Of a stretch of DNA of 46,741 bases, positions 7,580-15,180 are shown piece by piece; position 1 is the first letter of the stretch, and every line of letters starts with the position of its first letter. Origin of the DNA: a virus; IMG/VR virus record IMGVR_UViG_3300048838_001586, positions 1 through 46,741 of that record; one strand, 5' to 3'. The position numbers and the translations under genes are program-made. Below the pieces are notes generated by a model that had not been told where the DNA came from, made no database searches, and was given only the letters and a program-made list of their open reading frames with translations.

Positions 7580-7741
7580 CGTGCGAATTCTCCGATGGAA
7601 TGGAACTGTACTTTTGGGGATTCGTATCTAGAGGGTTTCCGCGAGTCCGCGCACCCGTCAGGCCCCTCCCCGGGGTAAGGACCCGTCCCACCGGCGGGGG
7701 CGCGCCGGATGTCCTGCGCCACAGCGCCGGGTGGTAGGGGG
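7580..7741. other. 162-bp spacer before the packaging genes; possible cos region
   Basis: No gene is visible. It contains a perfect GC-rich inverted repeat CCGGCG-GGGGCG-CGCCGG (7691-7708) and a CCCC-t-CCCCGGGG motif (7664-7675). In lambda-like phages the packaging site lies upstream of the terminase genes, and symmetric GC-rich sequence is common there. The only larger gap upstream of terminase is this one. The identity of the site is not shown. Confidence 0.3.
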
Positions 7742-8446
7742 TCATTGGGACCTCCGGCGTGTCGCGCCGCGGCTCTTGAGGCTCTGATAGTTCGCCTCGG
7801 CGCGCAGGTTGCCGACCATGCGCTCCTGCGTGAACGGCTGAAGGGTGTCCAGTTGGTTGTTGAAGGAATCGAGCACCGTGGTCGTGAACAGCTCTCGGAT
7901 CGGCAAGCCGGATCGCTCCCGCGCCGATGCCTTTTCCGGTTTCCGGTTCTCCCAGCCTGGCTCGCGAACCCATACACCGCGATGGCCGCTTTGCGTTTTT
8001 GCAATGAAGGCGTGACGAAAGGTAATCGCGCCTCGGTTTTTCTTGACGCGCACTCGCACCCCGCGGCGCCGCCCGCCCTGCTGCTCGGCCGTCGTGAGAA
8101 AGTCCCAGACGGGCACGCCACGCGCGCGGCGGTTCTGGCGTTGCGGTCGGACGTGCACCTCGGCAACCTGCCGTTGGCCGGTGGCGTGGCGTACGCTGAG
8201 GTGTTCCTTGACGATCTTGGCTGGCAGGTTCAACTCGGCGCGGATAAGGCGCGAGGCTTGCACTTGGACCTGGTCGGCTGTTCGGTTGAGCGCTCGCGTG
8301 GTCGCTTTCTCGATCTCGGTAGAGAGGAGGTCTCCGAAGTTGGTGCCGGGCCTGCCTGTGACTAGATCGACTGTGATCTTCATCGTATGCCAGAAATCTA
8401 AAGCACGATAACCTGCGTGAATAGATGCCTTGTTGTGCCGAATCAT
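7742..8446 (-). CDS. Minor tail protein Z-like (gpZ family)
   Basis: A 234-residue basic protein. The segment ATTRALNRTADQVQVQASRLIRAELNLPAKIVKEHLSVRHA is typical of the prophage gpZ family: conserved ALNRTA, then a helix pair and the RRAT-like strand. gpZ is needed to complete the lambda tail. The ATG at 8446 overlaps the upstream stop as ATGA; the ATG at 8383 (MKITVDLVTG) starts the family-like part and may be the true start. The place is unusual, because gpZ normally lies between portal/head joining genes and the tail tube, not upstream of terminase. Confidence 0.78.
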   Translation of the reverse strand: MIRHNKASIHAGYRALDFWHTMKITVDLVTGRPGTNFGDLLSTEIEKATTRALNRTADQVQVQASRLIRAELNLPAKIVKEHLSVRHATGQRQVAEVHVRPQRQNRRARGVPVWDFLTTAEQQGGRRRGVRVRVKKNRGAITFRHAFIAKTQSGHRGVWVREPGWENRKPEKASARERSGLPIRELFTTTVLDSFNNQLDTLQPFTQERMVGNLRAEANYQSLKSRGATRRRSQ

Positions 8447-8655
8447 GCCGCTCGCTCATTTCGTGGTGCCGCCGCGGCCTCCAGGATGCGGTCGAACGCC
8501 TCGACCAGTTCATCCTCGTAGGCGCACAAGCGGCCGTTGGGCTTTCGCCGGATGGCCGCGCCCAAGTCCTCGCGCAGCGTGCGGAACTCCTTCGGCCCCA
8601 GGCCGAGCGCGTCCCGGATCGCCTTCCCGCCATGCAGAATGCGCCGGCGTATCAT
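8443..8655 (-). CDS. Small putative DNA-binding protein, HTH-like (paralogue of 4002-4181)
   Basis: A 70-residue protein with HGGKAIRDALGLGPKEFRTL, a second helix REDLGAAIRR, a turn PNGRLCAY and a closing helix EDELVEAFDRIL. The same spacing occurs in the small HTH gene after the large terminase. The ATG at 8655 overlaps the nuclease stop as ATGA and has GGGGAGG just upstream. The function is unknown; it may be a regulator of late genes or a packaging accessory. Confidence 0.72.
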   Translation of the reverse strand: MIRRRILHGGKAIRDALGLGPKEFRTLREDLGAAIRRKPNGRLCAYEDELVEAFDRILEAAAAPRNERAA

Positions 8656-9140
8656 GTTCCTCCCCACACGGTAGCCAGGTTGTCCACGCGGTAGGGTGCT
8701 GCATCTGCCGGCGTGATGCGCTTCCAGCGGTCGATGTAAATGGAATGGAGGATCTCGCCATGGAGCAGGAACTCCCCACTGGGGCAACGCCAGAGCAGAT
8801 AGACGGGGCGACCGTCCCGATACCGCATGGCCAGGAATTGCAGTTGGTGCGGCTTCAGGCCCTTGTCGTCCACGTCCAGTTGATCGACCTCTGTCCGCTT
8901 GATCTCCAGGTAGGCGATACTGCCGCGGATGTCGAGTATTGCGTCGCAGCCCGTCTTGCCCGTGGGGATGATGATGGTGCGGTCGTCCTTTGTGATGCGC
9001 CGGGAGGGCGGGATCCATGGGTACAAGTACACTCCCTGGCGCGCCCAGATCGCCGCGACCTGTTCCTCGATGGTCCGCTGGTATCCCATGTCCTGGCGCT
9101 TGCGCCGGCTGGCGCCAGTGGGCTTCCATTTACCGTGCAT
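8652..9140 (-). CDS. RecU-like Holliday junction resolvase / PD-(D/E)XK nuclease
   Basis: About 162 residues. The catalytic pattern is complete: Asp in GCDAILDI, then YLEIKRT (the E-x-K strand), then HQLQFLAM, whose Gln is typical of RecU-type enzymes and VRR-like nucleases, followed by a YLLW strand. RecU cleaves four-way junctions during recombination. I chose ATG 9140 because GGAG lies six bases upstream; ATG 9155 is an in-frame alternative. It sits with a SNF2 helicase and another nuclease, which points to a phage replication and recombination module. Confidence 0.82.
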   Translation of the reverse strand: MHGKWKPTGASRRKRQDMGYQRTIEEQVAAIWARQGVYLYPWIPPSRRITKDDRTIIIPTGKTGCDAILDIRGSIAYLEIKRTEVDQLDVDDKGLKPHQLQFLAMRYRDGRPVYLLWRCPSGEFLLHGEILHSIYIDRWKRITPADAAPYRVDNLATVWGGT

Positions 9141-9594
9141 TGCGGACTCCATCAAAGCGGAGTGTCACCAAGTCGTGAACCTGGGTGGCCAGGTTGTAGA
9201 TTTCTTGCCAGTTGGGCTCACGCGTGGCTGCCAAGGCTTCCAGGCGCTTTATGACTTGGTAGTTAGCCATGCGGATGTCGCGCAGCACGTCGTCTCTACT
9301 GTCATTCATACTCTCGGGCGGGAGGTTCTCGGGCGGCCCCACAATCGTCCCGCCGTCGAGCGGTACGTATCCCGCTCCGGCTTCCTCAATGGCAATCCAG
9401 CGCTCCAGCACGTGTGCGCACTTCTTGAGGTCGGGCAAGGGGTCCGCGGTTTTATGACCAGCGCGCCGCCCGTACTTCAGCACGAATCCACGACAACAAC
9501 CTCTGGCCTCCTCCAGGCTCATCTGTTGGAGGCAGTCCAGCACGTCGTGGCCAGGGGCGAAAAGGTAGTAGTGCGGCGTCTTTTCATCGGCCAT
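9130..9594 (-). CDS. DUF3310-type protein
   Basis: A 154-residue protein with the DUF3310 signature: HYYLFAPGHDVLDCLQQM, then GFVLKYGRRAGHK and PDLKKCAHVLERWI. This family is common in phages, often near nucleotide or DNA metabolism genes, and its biochemical function is unsettled. The C-terminal half (residues 85-154) is helical and not part of the domain. The ATG at 9594 has GGAGG seven bases upstream. Confidence 0.85.
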   Translation of the reverse strand: MADEKTPHYYLFAPGHDVLDCLQQMSLEEARGCCRGFVLKYGRRAGHKTADPLPDLKKCAHVLERWIAIEEAGAGYVPLDGGTIVGPPENLPPESMNDSRDDVLRDIRMANYQVIKRLEALAATREPNWQEIYNLATQVHDLVTLRFDGVRNAR

Positions 9595-9615
9595 GGCAAG
9601 TCCTCCGGAAAATAT

Positions 9616-9637
9616 AACCGGATTCCATAACCCGGTT
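9616..9637 (-). terminator. Small inverted repeat after the helicase gene
   Basis: AACCGG and CCGGTT separated by ten bases, in the 64-bp gap between the helicase stop (9659) and the DUF3310 start. On the sense strand it is followed by ATATTTT. The stem is short, so it is only a weak terminator or pause candidate. Confidence 0.25.
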
Positions 9638-9658
9638 TTCTTGACGTTCGATCAGTTT

Positions 9659-11404
9659 CTATGCGGCCTGCTGCAGGCGCTCGATTATCCGTCCCAGGTG
9701 TTCCGTGGCCGCTCGCTGCGCCAGCATACGGTCCTCGTGGCTTTCGGCGTGGTCGCCCATGAGGCCCACAAACTGGCCTACCTTGATTCCGAGCGCGTCC
9801 TGGATGGTCTCGTCCGTTCCCGTTGCGGCGACGCAGTAGTAGCAGAGGATCGACTCCGCCGTCGCGCCGATCCGGTGCAAGCGGTCCTCGCACTGCGCAT
9901 GGATTGCCGGGCTCCAGTCGAGCTCCGCGAACACCACGCACGTTCCAGCCTCCTGCAGGCCGTCGAGTCCAGCAGCCGTCCGCAGCGAGAGTTGGAGCAC
10001 CGCCGCGTCGCCCGCAATAAACCGGCGGCGCGCTTCTTCCTTCTGGGTTTCGGTTTCTTTGCCCGTCAGCCTGGCCGCGGTAACTTGCAGGTACTCCGAG
10101 ATCGTATCGTGCACGTCGTGGTGCCAAGCGTACACCAGCGGCCGTTCGCCGGCTTCGACCAGCCCGCGCACGAACGCAGCGACGTAGGGCGCCTTACTGA
10201 CCCCAGTGGCAAGCCGCGCGTAGGTCTCGATCAGGCGGCCCGTCTGTCCCTTCTCCTGCCAGTTTCGAATGTCGGCGTAGCGGCCCGCCAGATCCTTGGC
10301 TGTTGCCGCCAGGCGGTCGTAGCAGGCTTCGTCGTGGTCGACGGTCCACACCACGCGCCTCTTCGGCGGCAGCTGGGTCTGGACGTCCTCCTTCCGCCGC
10401 CGAATCATCAGTCCCTCGCGGCGCAGGTACTCGCCCAAAACCTCCGGCTGCCGGACGCGCTGTTTGCCGTAGCCGTCGCACCACTCGCGGGAAAAAGAAT
10501 CGAAGTCTCCCAAGCAGTGGTAGTCGAGAATGTTAAGCACAGACCACATTTCGGCCCCGTAGTTGTAGATCGGAGTCCCCGACAGGCCCCAACAGTACTG
10601 CACCTCGCCGGCGAGGTACGATGCAGCCGTGTACTTCATCGTGCCGGTGTTCCGCAGCTCCTGGACCTCGTCGAATACGACCGCGCGCGGATCGGCGCCG
10701 AGAAGGGTCGATTTCCACGCCGCGAGAAGCCCGTAGTGGATGAGATAGAGCGAGGCATTGGGTAACTCCTTTGGCGGCGTCAGTCCGCGGCTGATGTACA
10801 CCGTCGGCGCCGGCGACAGGAACGCAGCACTCATCCGTTCCCATTGCCGCAGGACGTTGGGGGGACACACGACGACGACCGGCCAGGCGCCGACGTGGGC
10901 GAGGGCTGCGAGGGCCGTGACCGTCTTTCCGAGTCCCATGGCGTCGGCCAACAACGCGCGCTCGTTGGCGGCCAGGTAAGCCACGCCCTCAGCCTGATAC
11001 GGGTAGAGCGTCCCCGAGAATCCCGCCGGCGTCGCGACGGGTGCGAGGGTTTGTTTCTCCTCACGCCGGAGGGCATGTTGAATCGCTTTTTCTCGGTCGG
11101 CCCCGAACCTCTCCGGGCATGCGATCTCCATGGGGTAGCGCAGGAGTAGCCAGTTGAGCTCTCCCACCATGCGCCGCGTCCCGGCGAAGCGGATCTCCTG
11201 CAGGAGGTTCATGCGCTTGGTGGCCGTGCACCCTGGAAAGACGCGCTTGGCGAATTGCAGCACTTGCGGAGCGGCCCGTAGGATGTACTGCTGGGTAGCC
11301 TCGTCCCATTGCACCGTGCCATTGGAGCGGCCGGTTACGGTCGGCTCGGCGAGGTACAGCGGAAGATTATCGGGTTTCGATAATTCGATAATCGGCTGAT
11401 TCAC
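9659..11404 (-). CDS. SNF2-family helicase (DEAD/DEAH superfamily 2)
   Basis: A 581-residue ATP-dependent DNA translocase. Motif Q/I is GTLYPYQAEGVAYL then ADAMGLGKT (154-161). The Walker B variant is FDEVQ (244-248), motif III is GLSGTPI, and the second RecA lobe has motif V TAAGLDGLQEAGTCVVF and motif VI QCEDRLHRIGA. Residues 1-130 are a HARP/SMARCAL-like or unassigned N-terminal region. It starts at GTG 11404, overlapping the nuclease stop as GTGA. With the adjacent PD-(D/E)XK protein and the RecU-like enzyme it likely drives annealing or fork remodelling during phage replication. Confidence 0.93.
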   Translation of the reverse strand: MNQPIIELSKPDNLPLYLAEPTVTGRSNGTVQWDEATQQYILRAAPQVLQFAKRVFPGCTATKRMNLLQEIRFAGTRRMVGELNWLLLRYPMEIACPERFGADREKAIQHALRREEKQTLAPVATPAGFSGTLYPYQAEGVAYLAANERALLADAMGLGKTVTALAALAHVGAWPVVVVCPPNVLRQWERMSAAFLSPAPTVYISRGLTPPKELPNASLYLIHYGLLAAWKSTLLGADPRAVVFDEVQELRNTGTMKYTAASYLAGEVQYCWGLSGTPIYNYGAEMWSVLNILDYHCLGDFDSFSREWCDGYGKQRVRQPEVLGEYLRREGLMIRRRKEDVQTQLPPKRRVVWTVDHDEACYDRLAATAKDLAGRYADIRNWQEKGQTGRLIETYARLATGVSKAPYVAAFVRGLVEAGERPLVYAWHHDVHDTISEYLQVTAARLTGKETETQKEEARRRFIAGDAAVLQLSLRTAAGLDGLQEAGTCVVFAELDWSPAIHAQCEDRLHRIGATAESILCYYCVAATGTDETIQDALGIKVGQFVGLMGDHAESHEDRMLAQRAATEHLGRIIERLQQAA

Positions 11405-11799
11405 AGCGCAACTCCCCCCAGGCGGGACAGCGCCAGGTACCGCACCGGCTTGCCGTGGATTTCCGAGGACGGCGGTACAAACGCGCAGCGCTCGACAATC
11501 ACGAGCAGGGCATCCAGACTCGGAAAGGCGGCGTAGCGTTCCACCTGGGCCTCCAGTCGGCCGCTGTTGGGCTTCCCCTTCTTGACCTCAATGCCAACGT
11601 TCCCATCGCAGCGGAAATCGATCCGCGCGCGCGGCCCAAGTCGGAACTCGTGTTCGAAATGGATATCCCACAAGCGCAACCCGAACTCGATCTGCAGGTG
11701 CAGTTGATGCTCGATGGAGTAATATCCGCCATCGAGGCAATGCAGCAGCGCCTTCTCGACCCGCTCCAGCGCGGCGATGCTCACAACCGACGCAATCAC
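11401..11799 (-). CDS. Small PD-(D/E)XK nuclease-like protein
   Basis: A 132-residue single-domain protein. FEHEFRLGPRARIDFRCDG ends in the catalytic Asp strand, GIEVKKG is the E-x-K strand, and LEAQVERYA gives the following Gln/Tyr helix; then LDALLVIVE is the next strand. This is the core restriction-endonuclease-like fold. It starts at GTG 11799, overlapping the initiator stop (GTGA), and its own stop overlaps the helicase start. A helicase-coupled recombination nuclease is the likely role, by context. Confidence 0.78.
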   Translation of the reverse strand: MIASVVSIAALERVEKALLHCLDGGYYSIEHQLHLQIEFGLRLWDIHFEHEFRLGPRARIDFRCDGNVGIEVKKGKPNSGRLEAQVERYAAFPSLDALLVIVERCAFVPPSSEIHGKPVRYLALSRLGGVAL

Positions 11800-12674
11800 G
11801 CCCCCACCTCCGCCCGTGTCTCAATCTCCCGCCGCTTCTGCGCCAGAAACCCGGCGCTGAGCCTCTGCAACGCGAGCGCGCAACTCGACCGTTCCAGCGC
11901 TCCCGCCTCCGTCACGTGCTCCACGTGCTCGCGAAAATCCCACCCCAGGCCCTCCGGTGGGTCCCGGTAGCCAAGCGCCCGCAACTCCGAGAGCAGCGGC
12001 TCCGCGGCCCGCGCCTCCTTGCTCGAGACCGGCAGCGCCGGTATCTCCTCCAGCCGCCCAGGCTGCGCATAAAAACCCCGCACGCAGTCTCGCGCGTCCT
12101 CGCTGGGCGGCGTCCGATCCCGACGAGCCTGTCCGTTGCCACGCGCATTCCCCCCCGCAGGGGGGGGAAGGGGGGGATCTGGAAAGGATAGGATAGGAGA
12201 GGAAGGGAGAGGGGTATTACTACTGTGATTCTCTCCGTATACGGCGCGTATACCTCCCGTATTCTCGGGGCGTTCCACAACCGCGGGTCGGGTATTCCCC
12301 CGCCCCGCCCGGTTCCGGTCCCAGCGAGCCTGGATCGCCTTCTGCGCCCGCTCGGAACGTTCCTCCGCGCCGGCGACCCACGGCTGGCGCTTCTCCCAGT
12401 TGTGCAGGCACAGGCCCTCGGGAGTCTCGTCAATCCACCGCCGATCAATGAGCGTCCGCACGAACTGCTCAGGATCTCCGTCCCACCCGGCGGCGACGGC
12501 GATATCAATCGCGTCCCGGTTGGAAAGATTGCCGTCCCGGTTGTTATTGGCCGCGAACATCCACAGCCGCTGCAGGTGGATGGGAGCCAGCGGCCCCAGC
12601 TCCCTCGCCAGCCGTTGCGTCTTTGGATGGTCCCAAAAATCCACGGCGATCCGGATGTCCTCAATCTGCGCCAC
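11796..12674 (-). CDS. Replication initiator / replisome organiser-like protein
   Basis: A 292-residue protein. Residues 1-100 form a winged-helix-like domain typical of phage replisome organisers (DFWDHPKTQRLARELG, then LQRLWMFAANNNRDGNLSN, then FVRTLIDRRWID and LCLHNWEKRQPW). A disordered Pro-rich linker follows (about 135-185), then a helical C-terminal domain. Lambda O has the same plan, with the origin inside the gene. The linker DNA here is also strikingly repetitive (12150-12260). The ATG at 12674 lies nine bases after the previous gene. Helicase loading by the C-terminus is inferred. Confidence 0.72.
   Translation of the reverse strand: MAQIEDIRIAVDFWDHPKTQRLARELGPLAPIHLQRLWMFAANNNRDGNLSNRDAIDIAVAAGWDGDPEQFVRTLIDRRWIDETPEGLCLHNWEKRQPWVAGAEERSERAQKAIQARWDRNRAGRGNTRPAVVERPENTGGIRAVYGENHSSNTPLPSSPILSFPDPPLPPPAGGNARGNGQARRDRTPPSEDARDCVRGFYAQPGRLEEIPALPVSSKEARAAEPLLSELRALGYRDPPEGLGWDFREHVEHVTEAGALERSSCALALQRLSAGFLAQKRREIETRAEVGA
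12150..12260. other. Candidate replication origin inside the initiator gene
   Basis: The linker-coding DNA holds a C7-GCA-G8 inverted repeat (12150-12167), a second G7 run (12170-12176), a purine-only stretch built of GGATA/GGAGA-type pentamers (12181-12215), an AT-richer patch (12215-12230) and two GTATAC palindromes (about 12237-12253). Such base asymmetry and repeats inside an O-like gene are what lambdoid origins look like. No iteron set is proven. Confidence 0.4.
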
Positions 12675-12683
12675 GAAACCCTC

Positions 12684-13247
12684 CTACTTTCCTACACAGC
12701 GGCTACAAAGATCCGCTTCAACCCACGAGCAACCTTCTTCACACGCGCGGTCATCGGTGCATCCGCACACTCTGCAGCGCCGCTCTGGGCTGTTCGGTTC
12801 GGATCCGATGAGGCATAGGAAGCGGCCCGGCAGTTGCAGGATCGGTTCCGGATCGCTCGCCGGCGTCGTGTGCCAGTTGGCGGCAGTAAAGGCAGCAGCG
12901 ACGAAGCGAGGATCGCAGCACGCCTCGATGGCGCCGTCCGGAAGCGGCGGCTGCATAGCCATGATCTCGGTAGCCTCTACCATTTGGGACAGCGTGTAGC
13001 GCGAGAGGTCCGGGCAATGATCGCGAAGTCCCTCGCTGAAAAAGAACACGCGCACCAGGTCGGCGTTGATCTGGCGCGCGACGGACAGCGGCATCGAGCC
13101 GTGATGCACGATCTGTTCTCCGATGAGGAGCGGTAGAGTCGCCATTCCTCTGACACCGCTGGCCAACCCCACCTCGCGTATCCGCTTGTCGGCTGACTTG
13201 ATGAGCACGTAGTAGGGCGCGTCTGGTGGAAGGCTGATGCTACTCAT
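12684..13247 (-). CDS. Unknown phage protein with C-terminal Cys-rich zinc-binding motif
   Basis: A 187-residue protein. The last 27 residues carry seven Cys in a C-x2-CGC...C-x3-C...C-x2-C arrangement (CRVCGCTDD, EEGCSWVEADLCSRC), a motif I know from other phage and bacterial hypothetical proteins and which probably binds zinc. The N-terminal 150 residues show no family I recognise. The ATG at 13247 has GGAGG six bases upstream and overlaps the ParB-domain gene by eight bases. A role in replication or DNA binding is suggested only by its position. Confidence 0.75.
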   Translation of the reverse strand: MSSISLPPDAPYYVLIKSADKRIREVGLASGVRGMATLPLLIGEQIVHHGSMPLSVARQINADLVRVFFFSEGLRDHCPDLSRYTLSQMVEATEIMAMQPPLPDGAIEACCDPRFVAAAFTAANWHTTPASDPEPILQLPGRFLCLIGSEPNSPERRCRVCGCTDDRACEEGCSWVEADLCSRCVGK

Positions 13248-15117
13248 CGCCATCCTCCAGCGTGTCGTCTCCCGCAGCCGCATGCATGCGATCGCGCTTC
13301 GGCGTGGTCTTCTTCGCGCCCTTCTTCCCCAGCTTCCCGTTGTCCGCTCCCGCCTTCTTTGGCGTCCCGTCCTCGTTCAGGCTCTCCCACGACTTCGGGT
13401 ACGGCTTTTCGGCCTCCGCGGCGCGCGTGAGAGCTTCGAAATCGATCCCGAGGCAGCGGCAGATCAACTTCACTTCCTCGCAGGCGTCGGGCTCCACACC
13501 GCTCCACGCGCCCAGGCTGTTGCGCGTGCCGCAGATCGCGGTCCGGAGATGCGGCAGGCAGTGCCGGGCCAGCCGTTCCGTGCGCGCCCGATCATCCATC
13601 AGGCCGCGCGCCTTCTCGTAGATCTCCCAGGCATCGTAGTAGTCGCCGTCCCACTCTCCACGTTCGACCCCGTACGCCAGCACGAGGCAAAGCACCACGC
13701 CGCGCCATTCATCGCTGGTGTTCGCGCTGCACAGGACGGCGTGCAGGTCCTCGGAATCCTCCAGATCACGGATCCGCTCCTCGATCTGATCGAGCACGAT
13801 CTTAAACCGCGTCTTGGCGTACTGCGCCCGGCGCTCCTTGAGGGGCTTCGGCGCCGGCTTGCCGTCGGCCGTCGTGCTCGACGTGGAGTGCGCCGATCCC
13901 ACGCACCCCCAAAACCACGAGCCCGCCTTCGGGCCGTCGACGTGGATGATCGGCCTCGCGCCGCGGGCGCTCTTCGGGCATCGACTGACCATGTGGTCGC
14001 GATAGATTCCCGCCTCCTTGTTTTCGCTGCGCCAGTCATTCGTGATTCTCAGGGGCTCTTTGCCGGTCTTTGCGCGCAGTTCGGCCTGCTTGATATCCAC
14101 CACCGCCGCGGCCTTCTCGGCCCAGCATTCGGGATCCAGGCAACGGGCATCCTCGGCGATGGCAGAATCCTCGGTCAGGCCAAGATCACCAGCGTCCCAC
14201 AGCCGCGGCTCCCGGTCGCTGCGATGCGGGCACTCCCTACATGCGCCGCACGCGGGCACGAGGGTGGCGTCGTCCAGCTTCCACGGCGCCGCTGCCAGCG
14301 CGTGCAGGTAGCCGGAGATTTCACGCCGCAGATCCGCCAGGCTGCAACGCAGCACGGTATTGTGATCGCGAAAATTATAGTAGTAGTGGCCACGTTCACG
14401 ATTGCGCCAATCGAAGACCTCGATCAGGCGATCCTGCGACTGCGTTGGAAACCGCGCGATGAGTTCGAGGTGCGCGGCGCTCCAACCCCCAACCCCGATC
14501 TCAGGATCTGCGATCAACGCCTGCCAGCGCTCCGACAGTTCCGCCAGCCGCGCCCGTCGCGCCGTCCATGTGGCGCTCATACCCAGCTGCGTCGCTGCCT
14601 GCTCGAGCGTCCAGCCCCGCTCCAGCATCAGCGCGATCGCGCGTCCCTGCTCCAGCGGGTGCAAGTCCTGCCGCTGCAGGTTCTCCACCACCGTGATCTC
14701 CAGCGCGGTGCGATCGTCCATCTGCCGGACCAGCGCCGGGATCGTCTCCCGGCCGGCCAGGCGCGAGGCGAGCAGCCGGCGATGGCCGGCGCGCAGGTCG
14801 TAGTGTCCGGGCAGGTCCGGATGCGGGCGGACCAGCGCCGGCTCCAGCACGCCGATCTGCCGGATGCTGTCCGCCAGTTCGAGGAGCTTCGGGTCCCGCT
14901 TCCAGTCCTTCGGGATGATACGCGTGTTGTCCGGTGTCGGGTGCACGCGGTCGAGCGGGATCTCTCGCAACTCGACGCCCACTGCGTCCATGGGTACGAG
15001 AGTGGGATACCCCACCTCCTGCGGGAGATCCTCGAACTCGTCTCTCGGATCCTCCGGCGCCGTGATGATCGGCTTCTTCCCCCTCTTGTTCTTAGTCGCT
15101 TGCGGAGCGGTAGTCAT
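13240..15117 (-). CDS. ParB/Srx-domain protein with HTH and Cys cluster
   Basis: A 625-residue protein. Residues 50-130 form a ParB N-terminal domain (IPLDRVHPTPDNTR, then LELADSIRQIGVLEPALVRP and the GHRR box at 111-114). ENLQRQDLHPLEQGRAIALM and an HTH (TLEQAATQLGMSATWTARRA) follow. A CGACRECPHRSD...CLDPECW cluster near 300-345 suggests a zinc site. The C-terminal 250 residues are not familiar. ParB folds bind and hydrolyse CTP in partition proteins, but phages also use them as regulators or nucleases. AGGAGG lies eight bases before ATG 15117. No ParA is present, so plasmid-like partition is unlikely. Confidence 0.88.
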   Translation of the reverse strand: MTTAPQATKNKRGKKPIITAPEDPRDEFEDLPQEVGYPTLVPMDAVGVELREIPLDRVHPTPDNTRIIPKDWKRDPKLLELADSIRQIGVLEPALVRPHPDLPGHYDLRAGHRRLLASRLAGRETIPALVRQMDDRTALEITVVENLQRQDLHPLEQGRAIALMLERGWTLEQAATQLGMSATWTARRARLAELSERWQALIADPEIGVGGWSAAHLELIARFPTQSQDRLIEVFDWRNRERGHYYYNFRDHNTVLRCSLADLRREISGYLHALAAAPWKLDDATLVPACGACRECPHRSDREPRLWDAGDLGLTEDSAIAEDARCLDPECWAEKAAAVVDIKQAELRAKTGKEPLRITNDWRSENKEAGIYRDHMVSRCPKSARGARPIIHVDGPKAGSWFWGCVGSAHSTSSTTADGKPAPKPLKERRAQYAKTRFKIVLDQIEERIRDLEDSEDLHAVLCSANTSDEWRGVVLCLVLAYGVERGEWDGDYYDAWEIYEKARGLMDDRARTERLARHCLPHLRTAICGTRNSLGAWSGVEPDACEEVKLICRCLGIDFEALTRAAEAEKPYPKSWESLNEDGTPKKAGADNGKLGKKGAKKTTPKRDRMHAAAGDDTLEDGDE

Positions 15118-15144
15118 GGCTGAATCCTCCTCATGTGTAGTTAG

Positions 15145-15161
15145 GGCTTTAACCTAAAGCC
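15145..15161 (-). promoter_or_regulatory. Hairpin between the triple-HTH and ParB-domain genes
   Basis: GGCTTTA-ggt-TAAAGCC on the sense strand, a perfect seven-base stem with a three-base loop, in the 63-bp spacer. It could be an operator for one of the flanking HTH proteins or an RNA hairpin. No U-run follows, so it is not a standard terminator. Confidence 0.45.
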
Positions 15162-15180
15162 ATAAAAGATGGCTGTGTTT

